A stretch of DNA of 6,188 bases from Kiritimatiellales bacterium (GCA_028692515.1 JAQUXG010000107.1:1-6188); one strand, 5' to 3'. Shown: positions 1-5,846, numbered from the stretch's first letter. Numbers and translations are program-made. Notes: a model not told the origin generated them from the sequence alone.

Positions 1-152
1 CCTCCCGATGACCCGCCGATCACGACAACATCCGTATCGTAGGCAACCGGAATTTCCCGGGCAGAATCGGTCATCGACGGCTCATCGGCCATTGAAGAGC
101 CGGTTGCCATAAAAATGGTCAATAGCAAAGGGATAAACGGTGTGTATCGCAT
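1..152 (-). CDS. Exported FAD-type (Rossmann) oxidoreductase, N-terminal fragment
   Basis: Only the first 50 codons are present; the gene runs off the left edge. The start is ATG at 152-150, with GGAG about eight bases upstream. Residues 1-22 look like a signal peptide: a basic start (MRY), a hydrophobic stretch PFIPLLLTIFMA and a small-residue end. After a polar linker comes YDTDVVVIGGSSGG (residues 38-51), which reads as the first beta strand and glycine-rich turn of a dinucleotide-binding fold. In family terms this matches FAD-dependent oxidoreductases of the kind often secreted by PVC bacteria, where the usual turn is GGGxAG. The GGSSGG variant still keeps glycines at the required spacing. 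The substrate cannot be judged from this fragment. NAD(P)-binding or another Rossmann enzyme remains possible. A terminator-like hairpin and its own promoter separate it from the floA operon upstream on the same strand. Confidence 0.6.
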   Translation of the reverse strand, partial: MRYTPFIPLLLTIFMATGSSMADEPSMTDSAREIPVAYDTDVVVIGGSSG

Positions 153-167
153 AAAATTCTCCGGAAA

Positions 168-196
168 ATTAGATGCCAGTTTATATCGATTTTCAA
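168..196 (-). promoter_or_regulatory. Candidate sigma70 promoter for the exported oxidoreductase gene
   Basis: On the minus strand, TTGAAA (196-191) is followed after exactly 17 bases by TCTAAT (173-168). Each box matches the consensus at five of six positions. Transcription would start near 161, leaving a very short leader of about a dozen bases that still includes the GGAG ribosome site. The short leader is the main reason for doubt; a promoter further upstream is possible. Confidence 0.4.
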
Positions 197-268
197 TGAT
201 GCACAATCAGAGTCAGCGAAACGTGTGTAATTTCATCGAGACACAATACGAAAAATCAATCCAGTTCA

Positions 269-281
269 GCCTATTTTAGGC
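269..281. repeat. 13-nt perfect palindrome (GCCTA-TTT-TAGGC)
   Basis: GCCTA at 269-273 and TAGGC at 277-281 are perfect inverted arms around three bases. It lies between the terminator-like hairpin and the promoter candidate of the left-hand gene, about 70 bases upstream of the -35 box. It could be an operator half-site pair or a second small hairpin behind the terminator. There is no T-run next to it on either strand, so it is not itself a convincing terminator. Confidence 0.35.
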
Positions 282-282
282 G

Positions 283-310
283 AAAAACAGAACGTTTGTC
301 GTTCGTTTTT
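283..310 (-). terminator. Rho-independent terminator of the nfeD-floA operon (bidirectional form)
   Basis: Read on the minus strand, GAACG (304-300), loop ACAAA and CGTTC (294-290) form a five-pair stem that is followed by TGTTTTT. The flanking AAAAAC (310-305) and GTTTTT (288-283) can pair as well, with a single unpaired T (at 289) between the two stems, giving the A-stem-T shape of a terminator usable from either side. It sits about 60 bases beyond the stop of the last operon gene and before the next promoter. The GC part of the stem is short, so efficiency may be modest. Confidence 0.5.
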
Positions 311-371
311 ATGCTGGGATGCACTCGATCCGCGGATTGCCTGAATCGCATCCGCCGCATTCCGAGAGCAT

Positions 372-941
372 TTATGATCGCTCGAAAGCCTTCGGCGGGC
401 TGAAGATAATATGACTCAGCATGGCGCGGCGCAACGAGGCCTTATCCGCCGGATTGATGATTTTTCCAAGCATTGGAATATTTTTCCCTGTTTTTTCCCA
501 GGGTTGGAAACGCAGCGTCATCGCAGGAAGTTTCATGGACGGAAGCGTGTTGCGGAACGCTTTCATTGTCGGGCGGACGACGATTTTAGGGAGTTCAGCC
601 AAGGCGGGCGGCATATCGGTCTGCCCCATTACCTCGCGGCGCAGCGGCTCAATATTCGGCATGGTTTCGGTCGCGGCCAGGTTTGCTTCCTGTTCTTCTT
701 CGTATTCCGGTTCGTTGTTATATTCCGGCTGCGGAATTTCGAAGGGTTGTACACCTGCCATTTTACGCATCAGCTCGGCAAACGGATCGCCCGGCGTTGC
801 GCCGGGCTCCGCATCGGGCGCAACCGGACGCGACGCCTGCTGCTTCTTGGCTGCGGCGCCGGCAATCTGGGCGACAACCCAGAAGATGCCGACGACCAGC
901 CAGATAAATCCCGGCGCAGAGGCTGTGAAGACGGGAGTCAT
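372..941 (-). CDS. Small single-span membrane protein following floA
   Basis: 189 residues, function unknown. Residues 11-30 (GFIWLVVGIFWVVAQIAGAA) form one hydrophobic segment, followed by KK and then a long low-complexity region: Pro/Ala-rich at 36-52, acidic at 71-88 with a Glu run near 79-84. The C-terminus LRRAMLSHIIFSPPKAFER (170-188) resembles a short motif (roughly L-R-x-A-hydrophobic-S-E-I-L-x-P-P-x-A) that I recall at the end of many small membrane proteins, so the end is probably the conserved part. It starts three bases after the floA stop with only a poor ribosome site (AAGG one base from ATG), which points to translation coupled to floA. Position matches yqfB in the Bacillus yqeZ-yqfA-yqfB operon, but I see no likeness to YqfB. 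Residues 145-160 are encoded by a palindromic repeat (464-509) just before the conserved tail. A role with FloA is inferred from context only. Confidence 0.75.
   Translation of the reverse strand: MTPVFTASAPGFIWLVVGIFWVVAQIAGAAAKKQQASRPVAPDAEPGATPGDPFAELMRKMAGVQPFEIPQPEYNNEPEYEEEQEANLAATETMPNIEPLRREVMGQTDMPPALAELPKIVVRPTMKAFRNTLPSMKLPAMTLRFQPWEKTGKNIPMLGKIINPADKASLRRAMLSHIIFSPPKAFERS
464..509. repeat. 46-nt palindromic TTCCAA/TTGGAA repeat, copy 1 (inside a CDS)
   Basis: On the plus strand it begins TTCCAAGCATTGGAA (464-478) and ends TTTTCCCAGGGTTGGAA (493-509). It has the same length as the copy at 3653-3698. By direct alignment the left 15 bases agree at 13 and the right 17 agree at 15, while the 14 central bases agree at only 2. 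The left part is itself a perfect TTCCAA-GCA-TTGGAA palindrome. This copy lies entirely inside the 189-residue membrane protein gene and is read in frame as FQPWEKTGKNIPMLGK on the opposite strand. Confidence 0.65.
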
Positions 942-944
942 ACC

Positions 945-1961
945 TTATTTCTTTTCGCCGGCTTCTTCATTGCCCGAAAGCGACTCGCGCATCGAGGTGT
1001 CGGCCATGACGTTCTGCATGCGGTAGAAATCCATCACACCGAGGTTGCCGTCTTTGAAGGCCTGTGCGATAGCGAGTGGAACCTGCGCCTGGGCTTCGAT
1101 CACCTTAGCCTGCATTTCCTGAACGCGGGCGCGCATTTCCTGTTCGGTGGCGATGGCCATAGCGCGGCGGCCTTCGGCTTCGGCCTGGCGCATTTTTTTG
1201 TCGGCTTCGGCACGTTCGGTTTCGAGCTGTGCGCCGACGTTGGCGGTATTGGCGGTTCCGGCGACGCTGACGTCGGCGATATCGATCGAGACGATTTCGA
1301 ACGCGGTCTGCGCGTCGAGTCCGCTATCGAGCACCTTGCGGCTGATATTGTCGGGATTTTCGAGGACGTTTTTATAGGAGGCCATCGAGCCGACGGCGCT
1401 GACGATGCCTTGTCCGACGCGGGCGATGATGGTTTCTTCGGTGGCTCCGCCGACGAGCTGGTTGAGGTTGGTGCGCACGGTGACACGCGCTTTGATCAGC
1501 AGGCGGATTCCGTCTTTGGCGACGGCGTCAAGGAAGGTGGTGCCTTGTTTCGGATTCGGGCAGTCGATGACCTTCGGATTGACGCTGGTGGCGACGGCGT
1601 CGAGAATGTCGCGGCCGGCGAGGTCAATGGCGGCGGCCTGCTGGAAGCCGAGTTCAATGTTGGCCTTGTCGGCCGCGATCAGCGCCTGTACGACATTCAT
1701 GACGTTACCGCGGGCGAGGTAATGGGCTTCGAGCAGGTCGCTGTTGATATCGATCCCGGCTTTGATGGCCTGAATTCGTGCGCGGGCAATTAATGCAACC
1801 GGCACTTTACGCAGGAGTTTCATCCCAATCAGATTATACAGTTTGATAGGAGCTCCCGAGCCCCAGGCCTGTACCCAGACTGCGATTACAGAGAGAATAA
1901 TGGCCGCAAAGACGAATACGACGACCAGTAAGAAAAGACCCAGTATTGTTGTGATATGCAT
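945..1961 (-). CDS. floA: Flotillin-like protein FloA
   Basis: 338 residues; the flotillin-like FloA (YqfA) family is about 330 long. FloA forms oligomeric membrane scaffolds that organise lipid microdomains and the proteins in them. An N-terminal hydrophobic segment (4-31) serves as the membrane hairpin. Family landmarks follow in order: [20 protein letters not shown] (68-87), [18 protein letters not shown] (101-118), SVNPKVI (126-132), [20 protein letters not shown] (169-188), VLENPDNIS (199-207), [18 protein letters not shown] (214-231). An Ala/Glu coiled-coil region (about 247-298, including [20 protein letters not shown]) precedes [19 protein letters not shown] (294-312). Compared from memory with Bacillus FloA, there are two small insertions, near 134-143 and 235-240. 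A strong GGAAGG ribosome site lies seven bases before ATG, within the end of the upstream gene. It sits three bases after that gene and three bases before the next, so it is clearly part of the operon. Confidence 0.96.
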   Translation of the reverse strand: MHITTILGLFLLVVVFVFAAIILSVIAVWVQAWGSGAPIKLYNLIGMKLLRKVPVALIARARIQAIKAGIDINSDLLEAHYLARGNVMNVVQALIAADKANIELGFQQAAAIDLAGRDILDAVATSVNPKVIDCPNPKQGTTFLDAVAKDGIRLLIKARVTVRTNLNQLVGGATEETIIARVGQGIVSAVGSMASYKNVLENPDNISRKVLDSGLDAQTAFEIVSIDIADVSVAGTANTANVGAQLETERAEADKKMRQAEAEGRRAMAIATEQEMRARVQEMQAKVIEAQAQVPLAIAQAFKDGNLGVMDFYRMQNVMADTSMRESLSGNEEAGEKK

Positions 1962-1964
1962 AAC

Positions 1965-3140
1965 TTAACCTTCCGTTGTTGTTTTGATATCCGCAGGTGT
2001 CTGAATGATCAGCACCGGTTTTTTAAAAAGCGCCAGAAGCAGTGCGCCGAGTCCGCTGATCGCAATCAGAATATTGACGACCATTGAGATGGAGGTGAAA
2101 GCGGTCAGCGTGTAGATGATCAGCAGGCCGGCGGCCAGTGTGCCCGCCTTGTTGCGTTTCGTGATTTCTTTGCGGCGCAAAACCAGCGCGCCCAGCCAGA
2201 AGCCGACAATGATTTTGCTGAGGTAGAGCAGAATGGCATAGAAGAGAAACAGGAGCAGACTTAATGGAACTCCGACAAATGTGAAGAGCAGTAGGAAGGC
2301 GCTGATCGGGATGAGGAACAATGCGGCGAAGCCGGTCAGCATGCAGGGCACACGAGTTGTTTTTAAAAGTTGTACTGCGCCCAGCGTGCAGTGCGGAAAC
2401 ATGGAGCAGAACACCACGCCCGTTAACAGGGCGGCAAGGGCGAAGCCGAAGTGCGAGGGCAGGTCGGGGTTAATTGCCGGTATTGGCGGTAAAAAGGTTC
2501 TGGTCAGTTTTCCGTTGAGCGTGACGGAGGGGGAGAGCACGAGTTCTTTCGGGGAAATATAACTCAAGTCTCCGCCGATCACCGTGCCGGGTAGAAGTAC
2601 GATCTCCTGTGCGGTGATCGAAACATTGCCGGCAATCTTTCCGCCGAGGGTTGCTTGTTGAGCGATAATTCGCACGTTGCCGCCGATGGAGCCTTCACTG
2701 ATTACATTACCGCCGGAACAGAATACGTTTTTTGCAATGGTTGCTTCAGGTGCGATTTTAACCGTAGTTTTTGCAAGTGTATAGCCCAGTGCAGTTAACG
2801 AGCCGTCCAGCGTACCGGAAATCTGGGTGGTGCGTCCGGCGAGACGGACGTTATTATTGAAACGGCCCGCCGCGATCACCTGATCGCCGCCTGCCGCCCA
2901 GACGGCCCCGTTAAAACCGCCGCGCAGGTCAAGGGTTGTGCCCGCTACAAACAGATCATCGAGCGCCTCGCCGCTGATCGTGATGGTCTGCGCAGAAATC
3001 CACATTTCATCGCGCAGGGTTTCCGCCTCGTCGCTGATAAATGTATCTTTTTGCACGAACTCAATCGCCTGAACATTCAGTCCGGCCAGTAGCAATCCGG
3101 CGATTAATCCTAATTTCAAATTTCCAGTTTCAAATTTCAA
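1965..3140 (-). CDS. Bactofilin-like beta-helix protein with C-terminal multi-span membrane domain
   Basis: 391 residues. Signal peptide about 1-25 (hydrophobic core LGLIAGLLLAGL, cleavage likely after VQA). Residues about 46-215 are short repeats of the form G-x-hydrophobic-x-G-(N/D)-hydrophobic: SGEALDDLFVAG, GGFNGAVWAAGG, GRFNNNVRLAG, GTLDGSLTALG, GSIGGNVRIIA, GKIAGNVSITA, GTVIGGDLSYI. This is the pattern of a right-handed beta helix as in bactofilins (polymer-forming proteins). Then come roughly five hydrophobic segments (about 231-249, 266-288, 290-318, 334-353, 354-372) with the GVPLSLLLFLFYAILLYL stretch typical of membrane-anchored members. With a signal peptide, the helix should face the periplasm or outside. 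No ATG fits: the first in-frame one is residue 46. TTG at 3140 is chosen because of GAG about eight bases upstream; it overlaps nfeD by 11 nt. TTG at 3119 (residue 8) would also give a good signal peptide. Role in envelope organisation is inferred. Confidence 0.82.
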   Translation of the reverse strand: MKFETGNLKLGLIAGLLLAGLNVQAIEFVQKDTFISDEAETLRDEMWISAQTITISGEALDDLFVAGTTLDLRGGFNGAVWAAGGDQVIAAGRFNNNVRLAGRTTQISGTLDGSLTALGYTLAKTTVKIAPEATIAKNVFCSGGNVISEGSIGGNVRIIAQQATLGGKIAGNVSITAQEIVLLPGTVIGGDLSYISPKELVLSPSVTLNGKLTRTFLPPIPAINPDLPSHFGFALAALLTGVVFCSMFPHCTLGAVQLLKTTRVPCMLTGFAALFLIPISAFLLLFTFVGVPLSLLLFLFYAILLYLSKIIVGFWLGALVLRRKEITKRNKAGTLAAGLLIIYTLTAFTSISMVVNILIAISGLGALLLALFKKPVLIIQTPADIKTTTEG

Positions 3141-3145
3141 GTTTC
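3114..3145. repeat. 14-nt tandem duplication at the nfeD / bactofilin-like gene junction
   Basis: On the plus strand TTTCAAATTTCCAG (3114-3127) is followed at once by TTTCAAATTTCAAG (3128-3141), identical at 13 of 14 positions, and then TTTC begins a third unit. It covers the last codons and the TGA of nfeD and both possible TTG starts of the downstream gene. It encodes the odd polar start KFETGNLK of that protein. This AT-rich block contrasts with the GC-richer coding sequence on both sides. Confidence 0.7.
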
Positions 3146-3618
3146 GTCTCTTTCACATAAATCCGATTACCTGCCACCTTAATGACCTCGATGGCGGTGT
3201 TCTGTTCAATCCATGTTCCGTCGGTGGCGATCACGTCTGCGCGCTTTCCTTCGATCATGGCTTTGCCAGCGGGGCGCAGGGTGCTCAGCGCGGTGCCCTT
3301 CATGCCGGGCTTCCATAATGAATCGTCCTGATCTTTTTTACTGATATTCTGCGTTAGCGAAAGCATTTTTCCGACAGGGCTTTTCGGAAAATATTTCATC
3401 CAGACGAATGCGGCGATGGCGGTCAGCGTGAGAATCAGCAACAGACTCAGCCAGCCGAACCACTCGGGAAAATCGGATGAGGTAAACCCAATGACCGCCG
3501 CGCCAGCCAGCGCCAGTGCGCCTAGCGCACCGACCACGCCGCCGGGGATGAATATTTCCACGCCGACCAAAAACAGCCCGCAGGCCAAAAGAGTGATATA
3601 CAAGCTCATGCGGGTCAT
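3130..3618 (-). CDS. nfeD: Short-form NfeD membrane protein, FloA partner
   Basis: 162 residues from the chosen start. NfeD proteins pair genetically with flotillins/SPFH proteins and are thought to act in membrane protein quality control or microdomain assembly. Three hydrophobic segments (about 5-24, 27-46, 53-77) include the family-typical VEIFIPGG turn at 20-27. After a linker, an OB-fold domain (104-157) shows PGMKGTALSTLRPAGKAMI, then GKRADVIATDGTWIEQN and IEVIKVAGNRIYVKE, the classic NfeD C-terminal pattern. The ClpP-like serine protease domain of long NfeD is absent, so this is the truncated, non-proteolytic class. The reading frame stays open up to a TTG at 3705, but that extension only translates a palindromic repeat. 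ATG at 3618 has GGACGGG four bases upstream; ATG at 3609 (MSLYITLL) is the alternative. It is the first gene of the operon. Confidence 0.9.
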   Translation of the reverse strand: MTRMSLYITLLACGLFLVGVEIFIPGGVVGALGALALAGAAVIGFTSSDFPEWFGWLSLLLILTLTAIAAFVWMKYFPKSPVGKMLSLTQNISKKDQDDSLWKPGMKGTALSTLRPAGKAMIEGKRADVIATDGTWIEQNTAIEVIKVAGNRIYVKETKLEI

Positions 3619-3652
3619 TCTACCCGTCCGCCGTCCCGATGGAACACAAAAC

Positions 3653-3698
3653 TTCCAAACATTGGGAAAACCACAGCGTGGTTTTCCAAGGTTTGGAA
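3653..3698. repeat. 46-nt palindromic TTCCAA/TTGGAA repeat, copy 2 (strong hairpin in divergent region)
   Basis: Arms at 3653-3674 and 3678-3698 are inverted complements except for one mismatch and one bulged base, around a three-base loop (AGC). This gives about 20 pairs, including CCAC/GTGG next to the loop. It is the same length as the copy at 464-509 and in the same orientation, with conserved ends and a different centre. It lies 35 bases before the chosen nfeD start and about 105 bases before potA, so it would sit in the nfeD-floA leader RNA if that promoter lies to its right. Confidence 0.75.
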
Positions 3699-3735
3699 AA
3701 AACAAGAGATACCCTCTGATTTTCTTTCCGTGCGC

Positions 3736-3764
3736 TTGTAACGGCCGAAGTTTTGCTCTAGAAA
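3736..3764 (+). promoter_or_regulatory. Weak candidate promoter for potABC
   Basis: TTGTAA (3736-3741) and TAGAAA (3759-3764) are 17 bases apart, each matching the consensus at four of six positions. Transcription would begin near 3771, about 34 bases before the potA ATG, leaving room for the GGAG ribosome site at 3792-3795. It is the best-spaced pair I can see on this strand between the repeat and potA, but the match is modest. It lies between the arms of an imperfect inverted repeat (3730-3737 and 3765-3773). Confidence 0.25.
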
Positions 3765-3804
3765 AAGCGGCACATCTTACAGACTGAACCCGGAGCGGAA
3801 GACG

Positions 3805-4965
3805 ATGACCGATTTTCTTGTTTTTGAAGGGGTTTCTAAAAGTTACGGCGACATCCGTGCGGTCGATTCAGTTTCTTTTTCGATTAACAAAGGTGAAATT
3901 TTTTCCCTGCTCGGCCCGTCGGGTTGCGGCAAGACCACGTTACTGCGTTGTTGCGCCGGGTTTGAAGATCCCGATGCGGGCCGTATTATTCTCGATGGCC
4001 GCGATATTACCGGCCTGCCGCCGCATGAGCGGAAGGTGAATACGGTGTTTCAGAATTACGCGCTGTTCCCCCATTTGACGATTCGCGACAACATTGCCTT
4101 CGGCCCGCGCATGGCGCGCTGGACGAAGGGCGAAATCGATAAAGAGGTCGCCCGTATGCTGGAGCTGATTCAGATGGAGGATTACGCCGACCGCAAGGTG
4201 ACCGAGATCAGCGGCGGACAGAAACAACGCGTGGCGATTGCCCGCGCGCTGATCAATCGTCCGCAGGTTCTTCTTCTGGATGAGCCGCTGGCGGCGCTCG
4301 ATCTGAAGCTTCGTCAGAGGATGCTGGTGGAGCTCGACGCGATTCACGACGAGGTCGGCATTACGTTCGTTTATGTAACGCACGACCAGAGCGAGGCGAT
4401 GGGGATCAGTGACCGCATTGCGGCGATGAACCGCGGGCATATTGAGCAGATCGGCAAGCCCGCCGAGATTTATGAGGCGCCGCGCAGCAGTTTCGTGGCG
4501 GCCTTTATCGGCGATACCAACTTTTTTGATGGATCGGTGACTGATGTGATGGACGGGCCGTACTGTCGATTGAAGATTGAAGGGTTTCCCGATGTGCTGG
4601 CGTGGAATGACAAAGGTGTGCAGACCGGTAACGCGGTGCACCTGAGTTTGCGTCCGGAAAAGTTTAATATTTCCCGTGAACAGCCTGACGTGTTGCCGAA
4701 CCGCAATGTGGTTCAGGGCGTTGTTGAAGATATTATTTATCTCGGCTCGCATACCAAATACTGGGTGCGCGTCGAAGATTACCGGCTCGGAGTTCATCAG
4801 CAGCACAGCCGTTATCTGCTTGATACCCGGCCGATCACCTGGGGCGAAAAGGTTTATCTTTCATGGTTCGCCGATGACTCCTGCATGCTGGAGCGCTACA
4901 AGGCCGAAGACGAAAATCTGCTGGTTCTGCCGGATACGGAAGAAACGGAGCCGGTTGAGGCATGA
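3805..4965 (+). CDS. potA: Spermidine/putrescine-type ABC importer ATPase PotA
   Basis: 386 residues, close to the PotA family length. It powers uptake of polyamines (or a related small solute) through the PotB/PotC channel at the inner membrane face. Visible motifs: Walker A GPSGCGKTT (37-45), Q-loop VFQNYALFPH (81-90, Gln83), signature ISGGQKQ (135-141), Walker B VLLLDEP (155-161), D-loop AALD (163-166) and switch histidine in VTHDQSEA (191-198, His193). All catalytic residues are present. The C-terminal part (about 235-365) is a TOBE-type regulatory region, including LSLRPEKFNI (280-289) and EDIIYLGSHTKYWVRV (308-323), as in PotA. A Cys-Cys pair at 49-50 replaces the more usual LxxIAG residues after Walker A. 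ATG at 3805 has GGAG nine bases upstream. The stop overlaps potB by ATGA. The polyamine substrate is inferred from family and operon; putrescine, spermidine or another cargo cannot be separated. Confidence 0.92.
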   Translation: MTDFLVFEGVSKSYGDIRAVDSVSFSINKGEIFSLLGPSGCGKTTLLRCCAGFEDPDAGRIILDGRDITGLPPHERKVNTVFQNYALFPHLTIRDNIAFGPRMARWTKGEIDKEVARMLELIQMEDYADRKVTEISGGQKQRVAIARALINRPQVLLLDEPLAALDLKLRQRMLVELDAIHDEVGITFVYVTHDQSEAMGISDRIAAMNRGHIEQIGKPAEIYEAPRSSFVAAFIGDTNFFDGSVTDVMDGPYCRLKIEGFPDVLAWNDKGVQTGNAVHLSLRPEKFNISREQPDVLPNRNVVQGVVEDIIYLGSHTKYWVRVEDYRLGVHQQHSRYLLDTRPITWGEKVYLSWFADDSCMLERYKAEDENLLVLPDTEETEPVEA

Positions 4966-5846
4966 AGCGGGCCGCCCAGAAAAAACTGCATGAGACGCTG
5001 ATCAGCGGCCCGTCGTTTATCTGGCTGCTGATTTTTTTTATCATCCCGACGATGATTGTTTTCGCGATTGCGTTTAAGCCCGCCACACCGTTCGGCGGCA
5101 TTGGTGACGGATGGACACTGCATACGCTGATGGATCTGCGCAATCCGAACTATCCGGCGATTATCGGACGTACAATCTGGTTGAGCGTGGTTTCCACCGC
5201 GATCTGTCTGCTGCTGGCGGTGCCGTGCGGCTATTGCATTGCCCGCGCACCAAAACGAAGCCGCGAAGTGCTCCTGTTGCTGGTGATTATTCCGTTCTGG
5301 ACCAACTTTTTGATCCGCATTTTTGCCTGGAAGGTTCTGTTGCATCCGGAAGGGATGCTGAAGCAGGCGCTGGTTTTTCTGCATCTCTGTTCGCCGGACG
5401 CCACGCTACTTTATAATCCGGTCACGGTTCTGCTGGTGATCATTTACACCTATCTGCCGTTTGCCATTCTGCCGGTTTACGCCGCCGCCGAAAAATTTGA
5501 CTATTCACTGATTGAGGCAGCGCGCGATCTTGGGGCCTCGCAACTACGGGCTTTTACGCGCATTTTTCTGCCGGGGATCAGTCGCGGCGTCTGGACGGCG
5601 GTGCTGATGGTGTTCATTCCGGCGCTCGGATCGTATGTCATTCCCGATATCGTCGGCGGGCCGGGCAGCGAAATGATCGGTAACAAGATTGCGCAGCGTA
5701 CGTTTGTGGATCGTAATCTGCCGCATGCCAGCGCGCTGGCGGCGCTGCTGACGCTGGCGGTGATGGTGCCGCTGATGATTACGCTGGTTCATCATTACCG
5801 GCAGGCACCGGTTGCGCATAAAAAAGGGAAGGGGGCTGCACAATGA
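4962..5846 (+). CDS. potB: Spermidine/putrescine-type ABC permease PotB
   Basis: 294 residues, normal for PotB/PotH-type permeases. It forms half of the membrane channel with PotC. Hydrophobic segments lie near 17-38 (FIWLLIFFIIPTMIVFAIAF), 70-95, 104-125, 153-175, 211-230 and 257-277, matching the six-span layout. The cytoplasmic EAA loop that docks on PotA is EAARDLGASQLRAFTRIFLP (185-204), with the conserved glycine at 191. Other family traits are PFWTNFLIRIFAWKVLL (111-127), with the xxFWxxxLIRxxAW pattern, and ALGSYVIPDIVGG (221-233). The gene starts inside the potA stop (ATGA, four-base overlap) and ends in the same way at potC, so the three are co-transcribed and probably translationally coupled. 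Substrate assignment rests on family resemblance. Confidence 0.92.
   Translation: MKRAAQKKLHETLISGPSFIWLLIFFIIPTMIVFAIAFKPATPFGGIGDGWTLHTLMDLRNPNYPAIIGRTIWLSVVSTAICLLLAVPCGYCIARAPKRSREVLLLLVIIPFWTNFLIRIFAWKVLLHPEGMLKQALVFLHLCSPDATLLYNPVTVLLVIIYTYLPFAILPVYAAAEKFDYSLIEAARDLGASQLRAFTRIFLPGISRGVWTAVLMVFIPALGSYVIPDIVGGPGSEMIGNKIAQRTFVDRNLPHASALAALLTLAVMVPLMITLVHHYRQAPVAHKKGKGAAQ

Noticed and set aside
318..355. Competing inverted repeats GCGGAT/ATCCGC (332-355) and GGATGC/GCATCC (318-353) after the last operon gene
   Set aside because: Both arms are short, mutually exclusive and lack a T-run on either strand; the hairpin at 283-310 is the better terminator.
411..1793. Long plus-strand open frame of 460 codons
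   Set aside because: It lies antisense to floA and the small membrane protein, both of which have clear features. The translation is His/Phe/Gly/Asp-rich with no recognisable domain; it is a mirror frame caused by codon bias.
3619..3705. N-terminal extension of NfeD from TTG 3705
   Set aside because: The extra 29 residues only translate the 46-nt palindromic repeat and a basic linker. NfeD proteins begin at the first membrane segment, and ATG 3618 has a GGACGGG site.
3416..3787. Plus-strand open frame of 123 codons overlapping nfeD and the divergent region
   Set aside because: It runs antisense to the well-supported nfeD and then across the repeat hairpin; the composition is Ser/Pro-rich with no domain and no ribosome site.
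3940..4806. Minus-strand open frame of 288 codons opposite potA
   Set aside because: potA carries every ABC motif in the plus frame. The antisense product is Arg/His/Asn-rich without any family signal and has no ribosome site.
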